Assembly (NCBI RefSeq): GCF_000341735.1
Contig: NZ_KB455575.1
Coordinates: 2,507,802-2,571,801, forward strand
From: Methylotuvimicrobium buryatense 5G
GTDB taxonomy: Bacteria > Pseudomonadota > Gammaproteobacteria > Methylococcales > Methylomonadaceae
DNA: 64,000 nucleotides
Direction of reading: 5' to 3'
The position numbers and the translations under genes were made by a program. The notes below the pieces were generated by a model. That model ran no database searches, was not told where the DNA came from, and was given only the letters and a program-made list of their open reading frames with translations. Positions within the stretch are counted from its first letter, which is position 1. Every line of letters begins with the position of its first letter. Shown here in pieces: positions 55,542 through 64,000 of the stretch.

Positions 55542-56081
55542 TTAGTTTTTGAATGGAAAGTTAAATAGCTTCAACAAAGCCAAACCTTCTTCGTTGGTTT
55601 TTGCTGTTGTCGTAATGGTAATATCCATTCCGCGAATAGCATCAATTTTGTCATAATCAATTTCAGGAAAAATGATTTGCTCTTTGACGCCCATCGAATA
55701 ATTACCACGTCCATCAAAACTCTTAGGACTCATCCCCCTGAAATCCCTAATACGAGGAATGGAAATATTAATCAAGCGATCCAAAAATTCATACATTCTA
55801 TCACTACGCAAAGTGACTTTACAGCCAATCGGCATGTCATCACGTATTTTAAAACCGGCTATCGATTTTCTTGCCAAGGTTACAATCGCTTTTTGACCGG
55901 CAATTTTTTCCATATCGCCGAGAGCAGACTGTAAAATTTTCTTATCGGCAACCGCACCGCCAACACCCATATTGAGAGTGATTTTGGTAATCCGGGGCGC
56001 CTGCATAATTGATTTATAGCCGAATTGTTTCATTAATTCCGGCAGGATCTTGTCTTTATATTCAGTTTCTAGTCTAGCCAT
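55542..56081 (-). CDS. rplE: 50S ribosomal protein L5
   Basis: 179 residues. [20 protein letters not shown], then [20 protein letters not shown], and the P-loop region [20 protein letters not shown]. Contacts 5S rRNA and P-site tRNA. Confidence 0.98.
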   Translation of the reverse strand: MARLETEYKDKILPELMKQFGYKSIMQAPRITKITLNMGVGGAVADKKILQSALGDMEKIAGQKAIVTLARKSIAGFKIRDDMPIGCKVTLRSDRMYEFLDRLINISIPRIRDFRGMSPKSFDGRGNYSMGVKEQIIFPEIDYDKIDAIRGMDITITTTAKTNEEGLALLKLFNFPFKN

Positions 56082-56098
56082 GTCTAAATAATCCTCTA

Positions 56099-56416
56099 TT
56101 AGATATCAACAACTTCATTAGTTGATTTAAAAAACCTGACTTTTCTTCCATCTTCTAGAAACTTAAAGCCGATTCGATCCGCTTTTAGGGTTTGTGGATT
56201 GTAAATACCGATATTAGAAAGGTGTATAGGCATATCTTTATCAACGATACCACCAGCAACGCCGGCACGTGGGTTGCCTTTTTGGTGTTTTTTAACGCGA
56301 TTGATCCCTTCAACCATTACCTTGTTATCTTTAAATACTTTGGTAACTTTACCGCGCTTTCCTTTATCTCTACCGGTCAATACAATGACTTCGTCGCCTT
56401 GTTTTATTTTCTGCAT
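56099..56416 (-). CDS. rplX: 50S ribosomal protein L24
   Basis: 105 residues with an N-terminal KOW motif: [20 protein letters not shown]. An early assembly protein at the exit tunnel. Between rplN and rplE. Confidence 0.98.
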   Translation of the reverse strand: MQKIKQGDEVIVLTGRDKGKRGKVTKVFKDNKVMVEGINRVKKHQKGNPRAGVAGGIVDKDMPIHLSNIGIYNPQTLKADRIGFKFLEDGRKVRFFKSTNEVVDI

Positions 56417-56429
56417 GATTTGATCCTTT

Positions 56430-56798
56430 TTATAAAACTTCAGGAGCCAGGGAAATAATTTTCATGAATTTATCCCCCCTTAATTCGCGAGTTACAGGAC
56501 CAAATATGCGTGTACCGAGAGGCTGCAATTGGTTATTAAGAATGACAGCGGCATTTCCGTCGAAACGAATAACCGAACCATCAGGACGGCGAACTCCTTT
56601 ACGAGTTCGTACAACCAAGGCGTTGTAAACTTCGCCTTTTTTTACTCTACCACGCGGAATTGCATCTTTAACACTGACTTTGATAATATCGCCAATGCCG
56701 GCATAACGCCGATGTGAACCGCCTAGCACTTTGATACACATGACCTTTTTTGCACCGCTATTATCGGCAACGTCAAGGTTAGTTTGCATCTGAATCAT
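56430..56798 (-). CDS. rplN: 50S ribosomal protein L14
   Basis: 122 residues. [40 protein letters not shown] and the C-terminal [13 protein letters not shown] are diagnostic. First gene of the classical spc block. Confidence 0.98.
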   Translation of the reverse strand: MIQMQTNLDVADNSGAKKVMCIKVLGGSHRRYAGIGDIIKVSVKDAIPRGRVKKGEVYNALVVRTRKGVRRPDGSVIRFDGNAAVILNNQLQPLGTRIFGPVTRELRGDKFMKIISLAPEVL

Positions 56799-56837
56799 GA
56801 TTAATTCCCAATTGTCTCGATATTAAATTCTTTGTGC

Positions 56838-57101
56838 TTATTTATTGTTGCTTTCAACAACTTCAACTAGCTTGAAGGTTTTCCTTTTAGACATTGGTCT
56901 ACAAGATGTGATAGACACAATATCGCCTTCATTGCATTGATTTAGCTCATCATGAGCCATTAATTTCGTCGAACGTTTTATATATTTTCCGTAAACAGGA
57001 TGCTTGACAAAACGCTCCACCAAAACGGTAATGCTTTTATCCATTTTATTACTAATGACACGACCGCTTAAAGTTCTTAACTTTTCTGTATTTTCATTCA
57101 T
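56838..57101 (-). CDS. rpsQ: 30S ribosomal protein S17
   Basis: 87 residues. [20 protein letters not shown] and [34 protein letters not shown]. Last gene of the classical S10 block; 3 bp after rpmC. Confidence 0.98.
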   Translation of the reverse strand: MNENTEKLRTLSGRVISNKMDKSITVLVERFVKHPVYGKYIKRSTKLMAHDELNQCNEGDIVSITSCRPMSKRKTFKLVEVVESNNK

Positions 57102-57104
57102 GAC

Positions 57105-57299
57105 TTACGCTCTCCCCAATTCATTCATAATAGTGTGGATACGGGCAATGTCACGTCTAACTTGCTTGACCTGAGCGGTCTTAGTCAACTGGCCTGTTCC
57201 TTTTTGCATCCTGAGATTGAATTGTTCTCGCGATAGCTCAAGCAGCATATCAGCTAATTCTTGTTTCGATTTTTGTCGTAATTCGGTGGCTTTCATCAC
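57105..57299 (-). CDS. rpmC: 50S ribosomal protein L29
   Basis: 64 residues (or 63, from the second Met). [20 protein letters not shown] then [20 protein letters not shown]. It overlaps the rplP stop. Docking site region for trigger factor and SRP at the exit tunnel. Confidence 0.97.
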   Translation of the reverse strand: MMKATELRQKSKQELADMLLELSREQFNLRMQKGTGQLTKTAQVKQVRRDIARIHTIMNELGRA

Positions 57300-57709
57300 A
57301 TTATCGTCCGAGCTATGAATGTTGTCTTAATCGGCAGTTTTGCAGAGGCTAAAGCAAAAGCTTCTCTTGCAAGCTCTTCCGGCACACCTTGGATTTCATA
57401 CAGCATGGTACCCGGCTTAATCTGAGCAACCCAATATTCTACACTACCTTTTCCTTTTCCCATCCTAACTTCTAAAGGTTTTTTGGTAATTGGCTTGTCT
57501 GGGAAGACTCTGATCCAAATTTTACCACCCCGTTTTACATGACGAGTGATTGCTCTACGTGCAGCTTCGATCTGACGGGCTGTAATCCTTCCTCTGGATG
57601 TGGCTTTTAAACCAAATTCACCGAAACTAACCGATGAGCCACGAACAGCAATACCGTTATTTCTATTTTTATGCTGCTTACGAAATTTTGTTCTTTTGGG
57701 TTGAAGCAT
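57296..57709 (-). CDS. rplP: 50S ribosomal protein L16
   Basis: 137 residues. [20 protein letters not shown] and [40 protein letters not shown]. Contacts A-site tRNA. Overlaps rpmC by 4 bp. Confidence 0.98.
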   Translation of the reverse strand: MLQPKRTKFRKQHKNRNNGIAVRGSSVSFGEFGLKATSRGRITARQIEAARRAITRHVKRGGKIWIRVFPDKPITKKPLEVRMGKGKGSVEYWVAQIKPGTMLYEIQGVPEELAREAFALASAKLPIKTTFIARTIM

Positions 57710-57725
57710 GACTTTATCCGTTCAA

Positions 57726-58397
57726 CTATTTTTTAGATTCTGTAACATCGGAAGCACCTTGTGCATCCATATCAAATACTTCACCTTTGAAAATCCAGAC
57801 TTTGATGCCAATGATTCCATAAGTAGTATTTGCCTCGGCCGTACCATAATCAATGTCGGCTCTTAGTGTGTGCAAAGGCACACGACCTTCTCTATACCAT
57901 TCGGTACGGGCAATTTCAGCGCCGTTTAAACGACCGGCAACATTGATTTTGATGCCTTCTGCGCCCAAACGCATGGTATTTGTTACCGCGCGCTTCATTG
58001 CTCTACGGTACATGATTCTTTTTTCAAGTTGCTGAGCAATACTTTCTGCTACCAAATAAGCATCTAATTCCGGCTTTCTAATTTCTTCGACATTCATCTG
58101 TACAGGAATGCCCATCATCGCCGAAACTTCTTGTCTCAATTTGTCGATGTCCTCGCCTTTTTTGCCAATTACAATACCAGGTCTGGCCGTATGAACGGTT
58201 ATATGAGCATTACTTGCCGGGCGATTAATCTGAATACGACTAACAGAAGCGTGTGCAAGTTTTTTCTTGATAAATTCTCTGACTTTAAGGTCTTGATGCA
58301 GAAAAACCGGGTAATCCTGAGAGTTTGCGTACCATCTAGAAGTCCAGTCTTTAACAATTCCAAGGCGAATACCCGTTGGATGTACTTTTTGTCCCAT
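57726..58397 (-). CDS. rpsC: 30S ribosomal protein S3
   Basis: 223 residues with a KH domain ([20 protein letters not shown]) and the C-terminal S3 domain ([20 protein letters not shown]). Starts [20 protein letters not shown]. Part of the mRNA entry tunnel. Confidence 0.98.
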   Translation of the reverse strand: MGQKVHPTGIRLGIVKDWTSRWYANSQDYPVFLHQDLKVREFIKKKLAHASVSRIQINRPASNAHITVHTARPGIVIGKKGEDIDKLRQEVSAMMGIPVQMNVEEIRKPELDAYLVAESIAQQLEKRIMYRRAMKRAVTNTMRLGAEGIKINVAGRLNGAEIARTEWYREGRVPLHTLRADIDYGTAEANTTYGIIGIKVWIFKGEVFDMDAQGASDVTESKK

Positions 58398-58405
58398 TTT
58401 TACCT

Positions 58406-58741
58406 CTACTCGTATTCTGCTACTTTGATTGTTATATGACAGGTTCTTTTCAATATTTTATTGGCCCGACCTTTTGCTCTTGGTTTAAAACGCTTCATAG
58501 TCGGCCCTTCATTGACAAAAACTGTAGTAACTTTCAGTTCGTCGACATCGGCACTTTCGTTATGCTCTGCATTGGCAATCGCCGACTCAAGAACCTTTTT
58601 AATGACTCCTGCCGCGTTTTTCGTACTAAATGACAAAATGGCCAGTGCTTTTTCAACAGGCAAACCACGAATTTGATCACCTACCAACCTGGCTTTTTGT
58701 GCCGACATAGGTGCATTGCTTAATTTTGCTGAAATTTCCAT
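58406..58741 (-). CDS. rplV: 50S ribosomal protein L22
   Basis: 111 residues. [20 protein letters not shown] and [34 protein letters not shown]. Its hairpin lines the peptide exit tunnel. Confidence 0.98.
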   Translation of the reverse strand: MEISAKLSNAPMSAQKARLVGDQIRGLPVEKALAILSFSTKNAAGVIKKVLESAIANAEHNESADVDELKVTTVFVNEGPTMKRFKPRAKGRANKILKRTCHITIKVAEYE

Positions 58742-58749
58742 CCTACACC

Positions 58750-59022
58750 TTACCTTGATTTTTTATCGGCCACATGCCCTTTATAGGTACGTGTCGGCGC
58801 AAATTCACCGAGTTTATGCCCTATCATATTCTCAGAAACAAGAACAGGGACGTGTTGACGCCCATTGTGGACAGCAATAGTTAAACCCAACATATCGGGA
58901 ATAATCATTGATCTTCTTGACCATGTTTTAATCGGTTTCCTATTATTGGCTTTTACCGCATCCTCTACTTTTTTAAGAAGATGATGATCTATAAAAGGAC
59001 CTTTTTTAATTGATCGTGGCAC
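58750..59022 (-). CDS. rpsS: 30S ribosomal protein S19
   Basis: 90 residues. [20 protein letters not shown] and [20 protein letters not shown]-like wording (here [20 protein letters not shown]), [13 protein letters not shown]. Head of the small subunit. Confidence 0.98.
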   Translation of the reverse strand: MPRSIKKGPFIDHHLLKKVEDAVKANNRKPIKTWSRRSMIIPDMLGLTIAVHNGRQHVPVLVSENMIGHKLGEFAPTRTYKGHVADKKSR

Positions 59023-59034
59023 GCTATTTCCTCT

Positions 59035-59862
59035 CTATTTCTGCTTACGGCGTCTGACAATCATGTTGTCTGTGCGTTTATTTTTTCGTGTTTTATAACC
59101 TTTAGTCGGCATACCCCATGGCGAAACCGGGTGTCTGCCACCGGAAGTTCGCCCTTCACCGCCACCATGCGGATGATCCACAGGATTCATTGCGACACCG
59201 CGAACGGTCGGCCTTACGCCTCGCCAACGTTTTGCACCGGCCTTACCCAGCGAAGTTAAGTTGTGTTCTGAGTTAGAAACCTCTCCAATCACGGCTTTAC
59301 AATCTGCCATGATTTTGCGCATCTCCCCTGACCTTAGTCGAATGGTTACGTAAGCGCCATCTCTAGCAACTAACTGAGCGGAGGCTCCTGCGCTTCTGGC
59401 TAACTGAGCACCTTTACCCGGCTTTAATTCAACGCAATGAATAGTAGTACCCAATGGGATATTTCTAAGCGGCATGCAATTGCCCGGTTTAACCGCAGTC
59501 GTTTCAGCGGATAAAATCTCTTGACCCTGGGTTATGCCTTTCGGGGCGATAATGTATCGACGCTCACCGTCTTTAAAGAGAATCAAAGCAATATTGGCGG
59601 TTCTGTTGGGATCGTACTCGATACGCTCAACAACAGCCGGAATATCTATTTTATTTCTTTTAAAATCAATGATCCGGTAGTGATGCTTATGACCTCCACC
59701 GACATGACGTGTGGTTATGCGCCCTTGATTATTACGCCCGCCATTTTTGCTGTTTTTATCAAGCAACTGTGCGAATGGCTTGCCTTTATGTAACTCATCG
59801 TTTTTGACACGTACAACAAACCTCGATCCAGCCGATGTAGGTTTTGATTTTACAATAGCCAT
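59035..59862 (-). CDS. rplB: 50S ribosomal protein L2
   Basis: 275 residues. [20 protein letters not shown], then the C-terminal [20 protein letters not shown] with the conserved histidine region near the peptidyl transferase centre. Here the first of these reads [20 protein letters not shown]. Confidence 0.98.
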   Translation of the reverse strand: MAIVKSKPTSAGSRFVVRVKNDELHKGKPFAQLLDKNSKNGGRNNQGRITTRHVGGGHKHHYRIIDFKRNKIDIPAVVERIEYDPNRTANIALILFKDGERRYIIAPKGITQGQEILSAETTAVKPGNCMPLRNIPLGTTIHCVELKPGKGAQLARSAGASAQLVARDGAYVTIRLRSGEMRKIMADCKAVIGEVSNSEHNLTSLGKAGAKRWRGVRPTVRGVAMNPVDHPHGGGEGRTSGGRHPVSPWGMPTKGYKTRKNKRTDNMIVRRRKQK

Positions 59863-59903
59863 GCTTTCTACCGTTTCCTATTGATCTTTTAAACTTTTTA
59901 CTA

Positions 59904-60206
59904 TTAAGCTGCCGAGAAATCTATATCGTGGCCGTCTTTGAGCTTGACATAGGCTTTTTTCCAATCGGAACGTTTGCCAAGGGTTTGACCAAACCTCTTC
60001 TTCTTCCCTTTGACATTCAGTACACGTACCGAATCGACTTTCACTTCGAACATAAGCTCGACCGCTTGCTTTATTTGATTCTTGGTCGCCTGTTTCTGAA
60101 CGCTAAAAACGAACTGTTTATTTGCTTCAGCAGCAATGGTGCTTTTTTCTGAAACAACAGGGGCTCTCAAGACACTAGCCAATTTACTTTTGATTAGCTC
60201 GTTCAT
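59904..60206 (-). CDS. rplW: 50S ribosomal protein L23
   Basis: 100 residues. VLRAPVVSEKSTIAAEANKQ, then VFSVQKQATKNQIKQAVELM. Exit-tunnel docking site of trigger factor. Overlaps rplD by 4 bp. Confidence 0.98.
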   Translation of the reverse strand: MNELIKSKLASVLRAPVVSEKSTIAAEANKQFVFSVQKQATKNQIKQAVELMFEVKVDSVRVLNVKGKKKRFGQTLGKRSDWKKAYVKLKDGHDIDFSAA

Positions 60207-60823
60207 GCCAATCTCTCCTCTATCATTTTTACCGCCGCAGGCGTCATAATGACCTTTTCTGCCCCTACCAGCGATACCGGACTTATATTATCCGCAGAAC
60301 ACACTTCTAAATAAGGAATATTTCTTGAAGCCAAAGCAAGATTAAAATCTACCTCATCGGATATGATTAAAACCCGCTTGCAATCCAACCCACTCAGCTT
60401 TGCAACCATTTCTTTAGTTTTGGGCGATGAGGGGATAATCTCATTGCTGACAACTAAACGATCTTGTCTTAGCAATTCGGACAAAATTGAACGTAAGCCC
60501 GAACGAAACATTTTTTTATTCAGTTTTTGCTCAAACGATCTTGGTCTTGCTGCAAAGGTCACACCACCAGTTCTCCACAGTGGACTGCGCATTGTACCAG
60601 ATCTAGCTCGTCCCGTCCCTTTTTGACGCCAAGGCTTACTACCACCTCCACTTACATCAGAGCGAGTCTTCTGTGCTTTCGTCCCGGAACGTGCACCAGC
60701 CAAGTATCTAGTCACCAATTGATGGACTAAAGTTTCATTAAAGGCTTGGCCAAAAACTTCATCGCCTACCGCGACTGCTGCGGCAGATTCATTTTCGTTA
60801 ATTGCAGGAATTTGTATACTCAT
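60203..60823 (-). CDS. rplD: 50S ribosomal protein L4
   Basis: 206 residues. [34 protein letters not shown] is the tunnel loop. In Escherichia coli L4 attenuates the S10 operon through a leader before rpsJ; here only 5 bp lie between tuf and rpsJ, so such a leader is not at that place. Confidence 0.98.
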   Translation of the reverse strand: MSIQIPAINENESAAAVAVGDEVFGQAFNETLVHQLVTRYLAGARSGTKAQKTRSDVSGGGSKPWRQKGTGRARSGTMRSPLWRTGGVTFAARPRSFEQKLNKKMFRSGLRSILSELLRQDRLVVSNEIIPSSPKTKEMVAKLSGLDCKRVLIISDEVDFNLALASRNIPYLEVCSADNISPVSLVGAEKVIMTPAAVKMIEERLA

Positions 60824-61479
60824 GATTTATCCTTCTTATTCCGCATTTTCGCAGCCGGGGTAATCACAACATCGCTGCCTTTCGCTCCAGGCACAGCCCC
60901 TTTAACCAAAATCAGATTTCGCTCGCTATCGACTGCATGGATAGTTAGGTTATCAATCGTCGTTTTGGCCGCCCCCATATGACCGGACATTTTTTTCCCT
61001 TTAAATACACGACCAGGCGTTTGACACATACCATTGGAACCGGGTGCTCTATGCGACAGTGAGTTACCGTGCGTCGCATCTTGAGTTCTGAAGTTATGCC
61101 GCTTGACTGTACCTTGATAGCCTTTACCAATGCTTGTTCCGCGGACATCTACCACCTGTCCTTGAGCAAAAATACTTGCTTGCAATTCGGAACCGGCAGA
61201 AAGATCGTCGCCTTCACCGTCATCCAGCCTGAATTCCCACAGACCTCTTCCTGCGGTTACATTCGCAGCCGCAAAATGACCTGCCATCGCTTTATTCACT
61301 CTGGATGATTTCTTTTCACCCGCAGTGACTTGTATCGCGCGATAGCCATCATTTTCGATGCTTTTTACCTGAGTTACTCGGTTAGACTCTATCTGAAGAA
61401 CCGTCACGGGTACTGACGATCCATCTTCGCAAAATACTCTGGTCATACCACATTTACGACCAATTAGACCTATTGACAT
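60820..61479 (-). CDS. rplC: 50S ribosomal protein L3
   Basis: 219 residues. [20 protein letters not shown] and [33 protein letters not shown], including the Gln (MCQTPG) that is methylated by PrmB in enterics. Overlaps rplD by 4 bp. Confidence 0.98.
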   Translation of the reverse strand: MSIGLIGRKCGMTRVFCEDGSSVPVTVLQIESNRVTQVKSIENDGYRAIQVTAGEKKSSRVNKAMAGHFAAANVTAGRGLWEFRLDDGEGDDLSAGSELQASIFAQGQVVDVRGTSIGKGYQGTVKRHNFRTQDATHGNSLSHRAPGSNGMCQTPGRVFKGKKMSGHMGAAKTTIDNLTIHAVDSERNLILVKGAVPGAKGSDVVITPAAKMRNKKDKS

Positions 61480-61497
61480 CTGCCAATTCCCCTACAT

Positions 61498-61809
61498 TTA
61501 ATTCAACTTTATTTGAACGTCCACACCGGCTGCCAGATCCAATTTCATCAAGGCATCGACAGTTTTTTCGGTTGGCTCGACAATATCGAGCAAACGCTTG
61601 TACGTTCTCAATTCATATTGATCGCGCGCGTCTTTATTGACATGCGGAGAGATCAAAATCGTAAACCGCTCTTTTTTGGTAGGCAGCGGAATAGGGCCTT
61701 TGACTTGCGCACCCGTTCTTTTCGCTGTTTCTACGATTTCACCTGCGGATTGATCAATTAATTTATGATCAAAAGATTTCAGGCGTATTCTAATAGTTTG
61801 ACTCGTCAT
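61498..61809 (-). CDS. rpsJ: 30S ribosomal protein S10
   Basis: 103 residues, [20 protein letters not shown] and [20 protein letters not shown]. Also NusE in antitermination. Begins 5 bp after the tuf stop, fusing the str and S10 operons. Confidence 0.98.
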   Translation of the reverse strand: MTSQTIRIRLKSFDHKLIDQSAGEIVETAKRTGAQVKGPIPLPTKKERFTILISPHVNKDARDQYELRTYKRLLDIVEPTEKTVDALMKLDLAAGVDVQIKLN

Positions 61810-61814
61810 ATTGT

Positions 61815-63005
61815 TTACTCGATTATTGATGCAACAACGCCCGCGCCAACGGTACGACCACCTTCACGAACCGCAAAACGCAAACCTTCTTCCATCGCAA
61901 TCGGAGCAATCAATTTTACTTCGACATTGACGTTATCGCCCGGCATCACCATTTCTACGCCTTCCGGAAGATCGACCGCTCCGGTCACATCCGTGGTTCT
62001 GAAGTAAAATTGCGGACGGTATCCGTTAAAGAACGGAGTATGACGTCCGCCTTCGTCTTTCGACAATACGTAGATTTCCGCTCTGAAATGTGTATGCGGC
62101 TTAATCGTGCCTTTGTGCGCCAATACTTGCCCGCGCTCCACTTCGTCTCTTTTGGTGCCTCTTAACAAGACCCCAACGTTATCGCCCGCTTGACCTTGAT
62201 CCAATAATTTACGGAACATTTCCACGCCCGTACAGGTGGTAACCGTTGTCGGTCTAATGCCGACGATCTCTACTTCTTGACCGACTTTGATGATACCGCG
62301 CTCTATACGACCAGTAACCACTGTGCCGCGACCGGAAATCGAGAACACGTCTTCAATCGGCATCAAGAATGGTTGATCGATTGCTCGCTCCGGCTCCGGA
62401 ATATAGCTGTCTAACGCTTCTACCAGCTTAATAATCGACGGTACGCCGATCTCACTGGTATCACCTTCCAGAGCTTTTAATGCCGATCCGACGACCAACG
62501 GGGTGTCGTCACCCGGAAATTCGTACATGTCCAATAATTCTCTGACTTCCATTTCAACCAATTCGACCAACTCGGCATCATCGACCATATCGGCTTTGTT
62601 CAAATAAACAACGATATAAGGCACACCGACCTGACGCGCCAGCAATATATGCTCACGCGTTTGCGGCATTGGGCCGTCAGCTGCCGAGCATACTAAAATC
62701 GCTCCGTCCATTTGCGCAGCACCGGTAATCATGTTTTTGACGTAGTCGGCATGACCCGGACAGTCTACATGCGCATAGTGGCGTGCTTCTGATTCGTACT
62801 CTACGTGAGCCGTTGCGATTGTGATACCGCGCTCGCGCTCTTCGGGGGCGTTATCAATTTGATCGTAGGCTTTATAGACGCCGCCACGCGCATCCGCCAT
62901 GACTTTGGTCAATGCTGCCGTTAATGTGGTTTTACCATGATCCACGTGACCGATGGTTCCTACGTTAACGTGTGGTTTTTTACGTTCGAATTTTTCTTTG
63001 GACAT
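61815..63005 (-). CDS. tuf: Elongation factor Tu
   Basis: A 396-residue GTPase delivering aminoacyl-tRNA. G1 is [16 protein letters not shown]3 [13 protein letters not shown]4 NKADMVDD, G5 GSALKALEG. Domains 2 and 3 are complete. Two tuf copies are common in gammaproteobacteria; only the str-operon copy is visible. 28 bp after fusA. Confidence 0.98.
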   Translation of the reverse strand: MSKEKFERKKPHVNVGTIGHVDHGKTTLTAALTKVMADARGGVYKAYDQIDNAPEERERGITIATAHVEYESEARHYAHVDCPGHADYVKNMITGAAQMDGAILVCSAADGPMPQTREHILLARQVGVPYIVVYLNKADMVDDAELVELVEMEVRELLDMYEFPGDDTPLVVGSALKALEGDTSEIGVPSIIKLVEALDSYIPEPERAIDQPFLMPIEDVFSISGRGTVVTGRIERGIIKVGQEVEIVGIRPTTVTTCTGVEMFRKLLDQGQAGDNVGVLLRGTKRDEVERGQVLAHKGTIKPHTHFRAEIYVLSKDEGGRHTPFFNGYRPQFYFRTTDVTGAVDLPEGVEMVMPGDNVNVEVKLIAPIAMEEGLRFAVREGGRTVGAGVVASIIE

Positions 63006-63033
63006 GATTCAATACCTTTATTTTCTATTCAAT

Positions 63034-64000
63034 TTATGAAACTTTTTTTATGATTGCTTCTGCAATATTTGCAGGTGCTTCAGCGTATTTTTCAAATTGC
63101 ATACTGTATGTTGCTCGCCCCTGTGTTGCAGATCGCAAATCAGTCGCATAACCGAACATCTCCGCCAACGGAACTTCACAACTGATAGTTTTACCTGCAG
63201 GAGTGTCGTCCATACCCTGAATGATTCCACGGCGCCTGTTTATATCACCCACAACATCACCCATGTAATCTTCCGGAGTCACGACTTCTACTTTCATTAT
63301 TGGCTCCAGAAGGACCGGATCGGCTTTTTTTGCACCTTCCTTAAAGCACATTGACCCCGCGATTTTAAATGCCATCTCGCTCGAATCAACATCGTGGTAC
63401 GATCCATCGAACAATGATACTTTTACATCCACCACTGGAAATCCCGCCAAAACTCCATTTTCCAATTGCTCCTGCACTCCTTTGTCAACTGCCGGTATAT
63501 ATTCCCTTGGAACCACGCCGCCAACAATTTCATTCACAAATTCATAACCGGAACCGGGCTCTCTCGGCTCGATTCGTAACCAGACATGTCCATATTGACC
63601 ACGCCCGCCGGATTGACGTATAAATTTTCCTTCTTGTTCCACGCGTTTGCGAATAGTTTCTCTATAAGCAACTTGAGGCGCACCTACGTTAGCATCGACG
63701 CTGAACTCCCTTTTCATCCTGTCAACGATGATCTCTAGATGCAATTCACCCATCCCTGAAATGATGGTTTGCCCCGACTCTTGATCGGTATGAACACGAA
63801 ATGAAGGGTCTTCTTGGGCAAGTTTCCCAAGAGCAACACCCATTTTTTCTTGGTCTGCTTTGGTTTTAGGCTCTACCGCTACTGAAATGACCGGCTCAGG
63901 AAAGTCCATTCTCTCAAGCACAATGATCGATTTCATGTCACATAAAGTATCGCCGGTAGTAACGTCTTTCAATCCTATTGCCGCCGCAATATCGCCAGCA
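63034..64000 (-). CDS. fusA: Elongation factor G, C-terminal part
   Basis: The frame is open to the window edge, so the N-terminal GTPase part lies outside. About 322 residues remain: the end of domain II ([13 protein letters not shown]), domain III ([20 protein letters not shown]), domain IV ([20 protein letters not shown]) and domain V ([20 protein letters not shown]-type, here [20 protein letters not shown]). It catalyses translocation and ribosome recycling. It heads the visible part of the str-S10-spc-alpha cluster. Confidence 0.97.
   Translation of the reverse strand, partial: AGDIAAAIGLKDVTTGDTLCDMKSIIVLERMDFPEPVISVAVEPKTKADQEKMGVALGKLAQEDPSFRVHTDQESGQTIISGMGELHLEIIVDRMKREFSVDANVGAPQVAYRETIRKRVEQEGKFIRQSGGRGQYGHVWLRIEPREPGSGYEFVNEIVGGVVPREYIPAVDKGVQEQLENGVLAGFPVVDVKVSLFDGSYHDVDSSEMAFKIAGSMCFKEGAKKADPVLLEPIMKVEVVTPEDYMGDVVGDINRRRGIIQGMDDTPAGKTISCEVPLAEMFGYATDLRSATQGRATYSMQFEKYAEAPANIAEAIIKKVS

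Overview
The window looks like a chromosomal segment of a gammaproteobacterial (type I) methanotroph of the Methylomicrobium/Methylotuvimicrobium/Methylobacter group. The reasons are the gammaproteobacterial gene orders (ygfB-pepP-ubiH-ubiI next to zapA and 6S RNA; a contiguous fusA-tuf-S10-spc-alpha ribosomal cluster), a pyrophosphate-dependent phosphofructokinase as the visible phosphofructokinase, moderate GC, and a very high load of short palindromic repeats. The assignment is inferred from gene content; no marker such as pmoA lies in the window.

Layout. 1-0.9 kb: end of an assimilatory sulfite reductase plus its DUF934 partner. 0.9-3.2 kb: repeats and a decayed DDE transposase. 3.2-8.8 kb: sucDC (minus strand), then the pilS-pilR two-component pair. 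9-9.7 kb: two unrecognised small membrane proteins with homologous N-termini. 9.8-16 kb: ubiI-ubiH-pepP-ygfB diverging from a zapB-like gene, zapA, 6S RNA and an EVE-domain gene. 16.3-20.8 kb: PPi-PFK, a spermidine-synthase-like methyltransferase and ygiQ. 20.8-29 kb: an accessory island between two broken copies of the ygiQ/dcaP junction, holding a group II intron, a PD-(D/E)XK 'Rpn-type' nuclease gene, a complete IS21 element and a hicBA locus whose toxin gene is destroyed. 29-34.2 kb: DcaP-like porin, haem lipoprotein, rimI, family 4 uracil-DNA glycosylase, leuA. 34.6-39.5 kb: pssA and ilvC-ilvH-ilvI (branched-chain amino acid synthesis). 40-44.7 kb: isocitrate-lyase-family enzyme, DUF2797 protein, molybdopterin genes (moaE, moaD, moaC) with a tungstate-type permease, Fe superoxide dismutase. 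45.4-47.8 kb: CYTH protein, TPR protein, FdxA ferredoxin. 48.3-64 kb: rplQ back to fusA, all on the minus strand and nearly gapless.

The most unusual content is between the genes. At least a dozen copies of short (about 105-230 bp) palindromic elements share one internal module: a small hairpin whose stem changes in a compensatory way between copies, followed by a near-invariant stretch that can form a second hairpin. The module sits inside several different sets of terminal inverted repeats. Insertion boundaries can be read directly for two types: a TA-flanked insertion in a dcaP fragment, and an insertion with a 9-bp duplication in hicA. Copies abut or overlap gene ends, and appear to supply the stop codon of pssA and the probable start of a haem lipoprotein. 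A filled and an empty target site for the group II intron are both present, which fixes the intron ends to the base. No tRNA, rRNA, CRISPR array or prophage was recognised.
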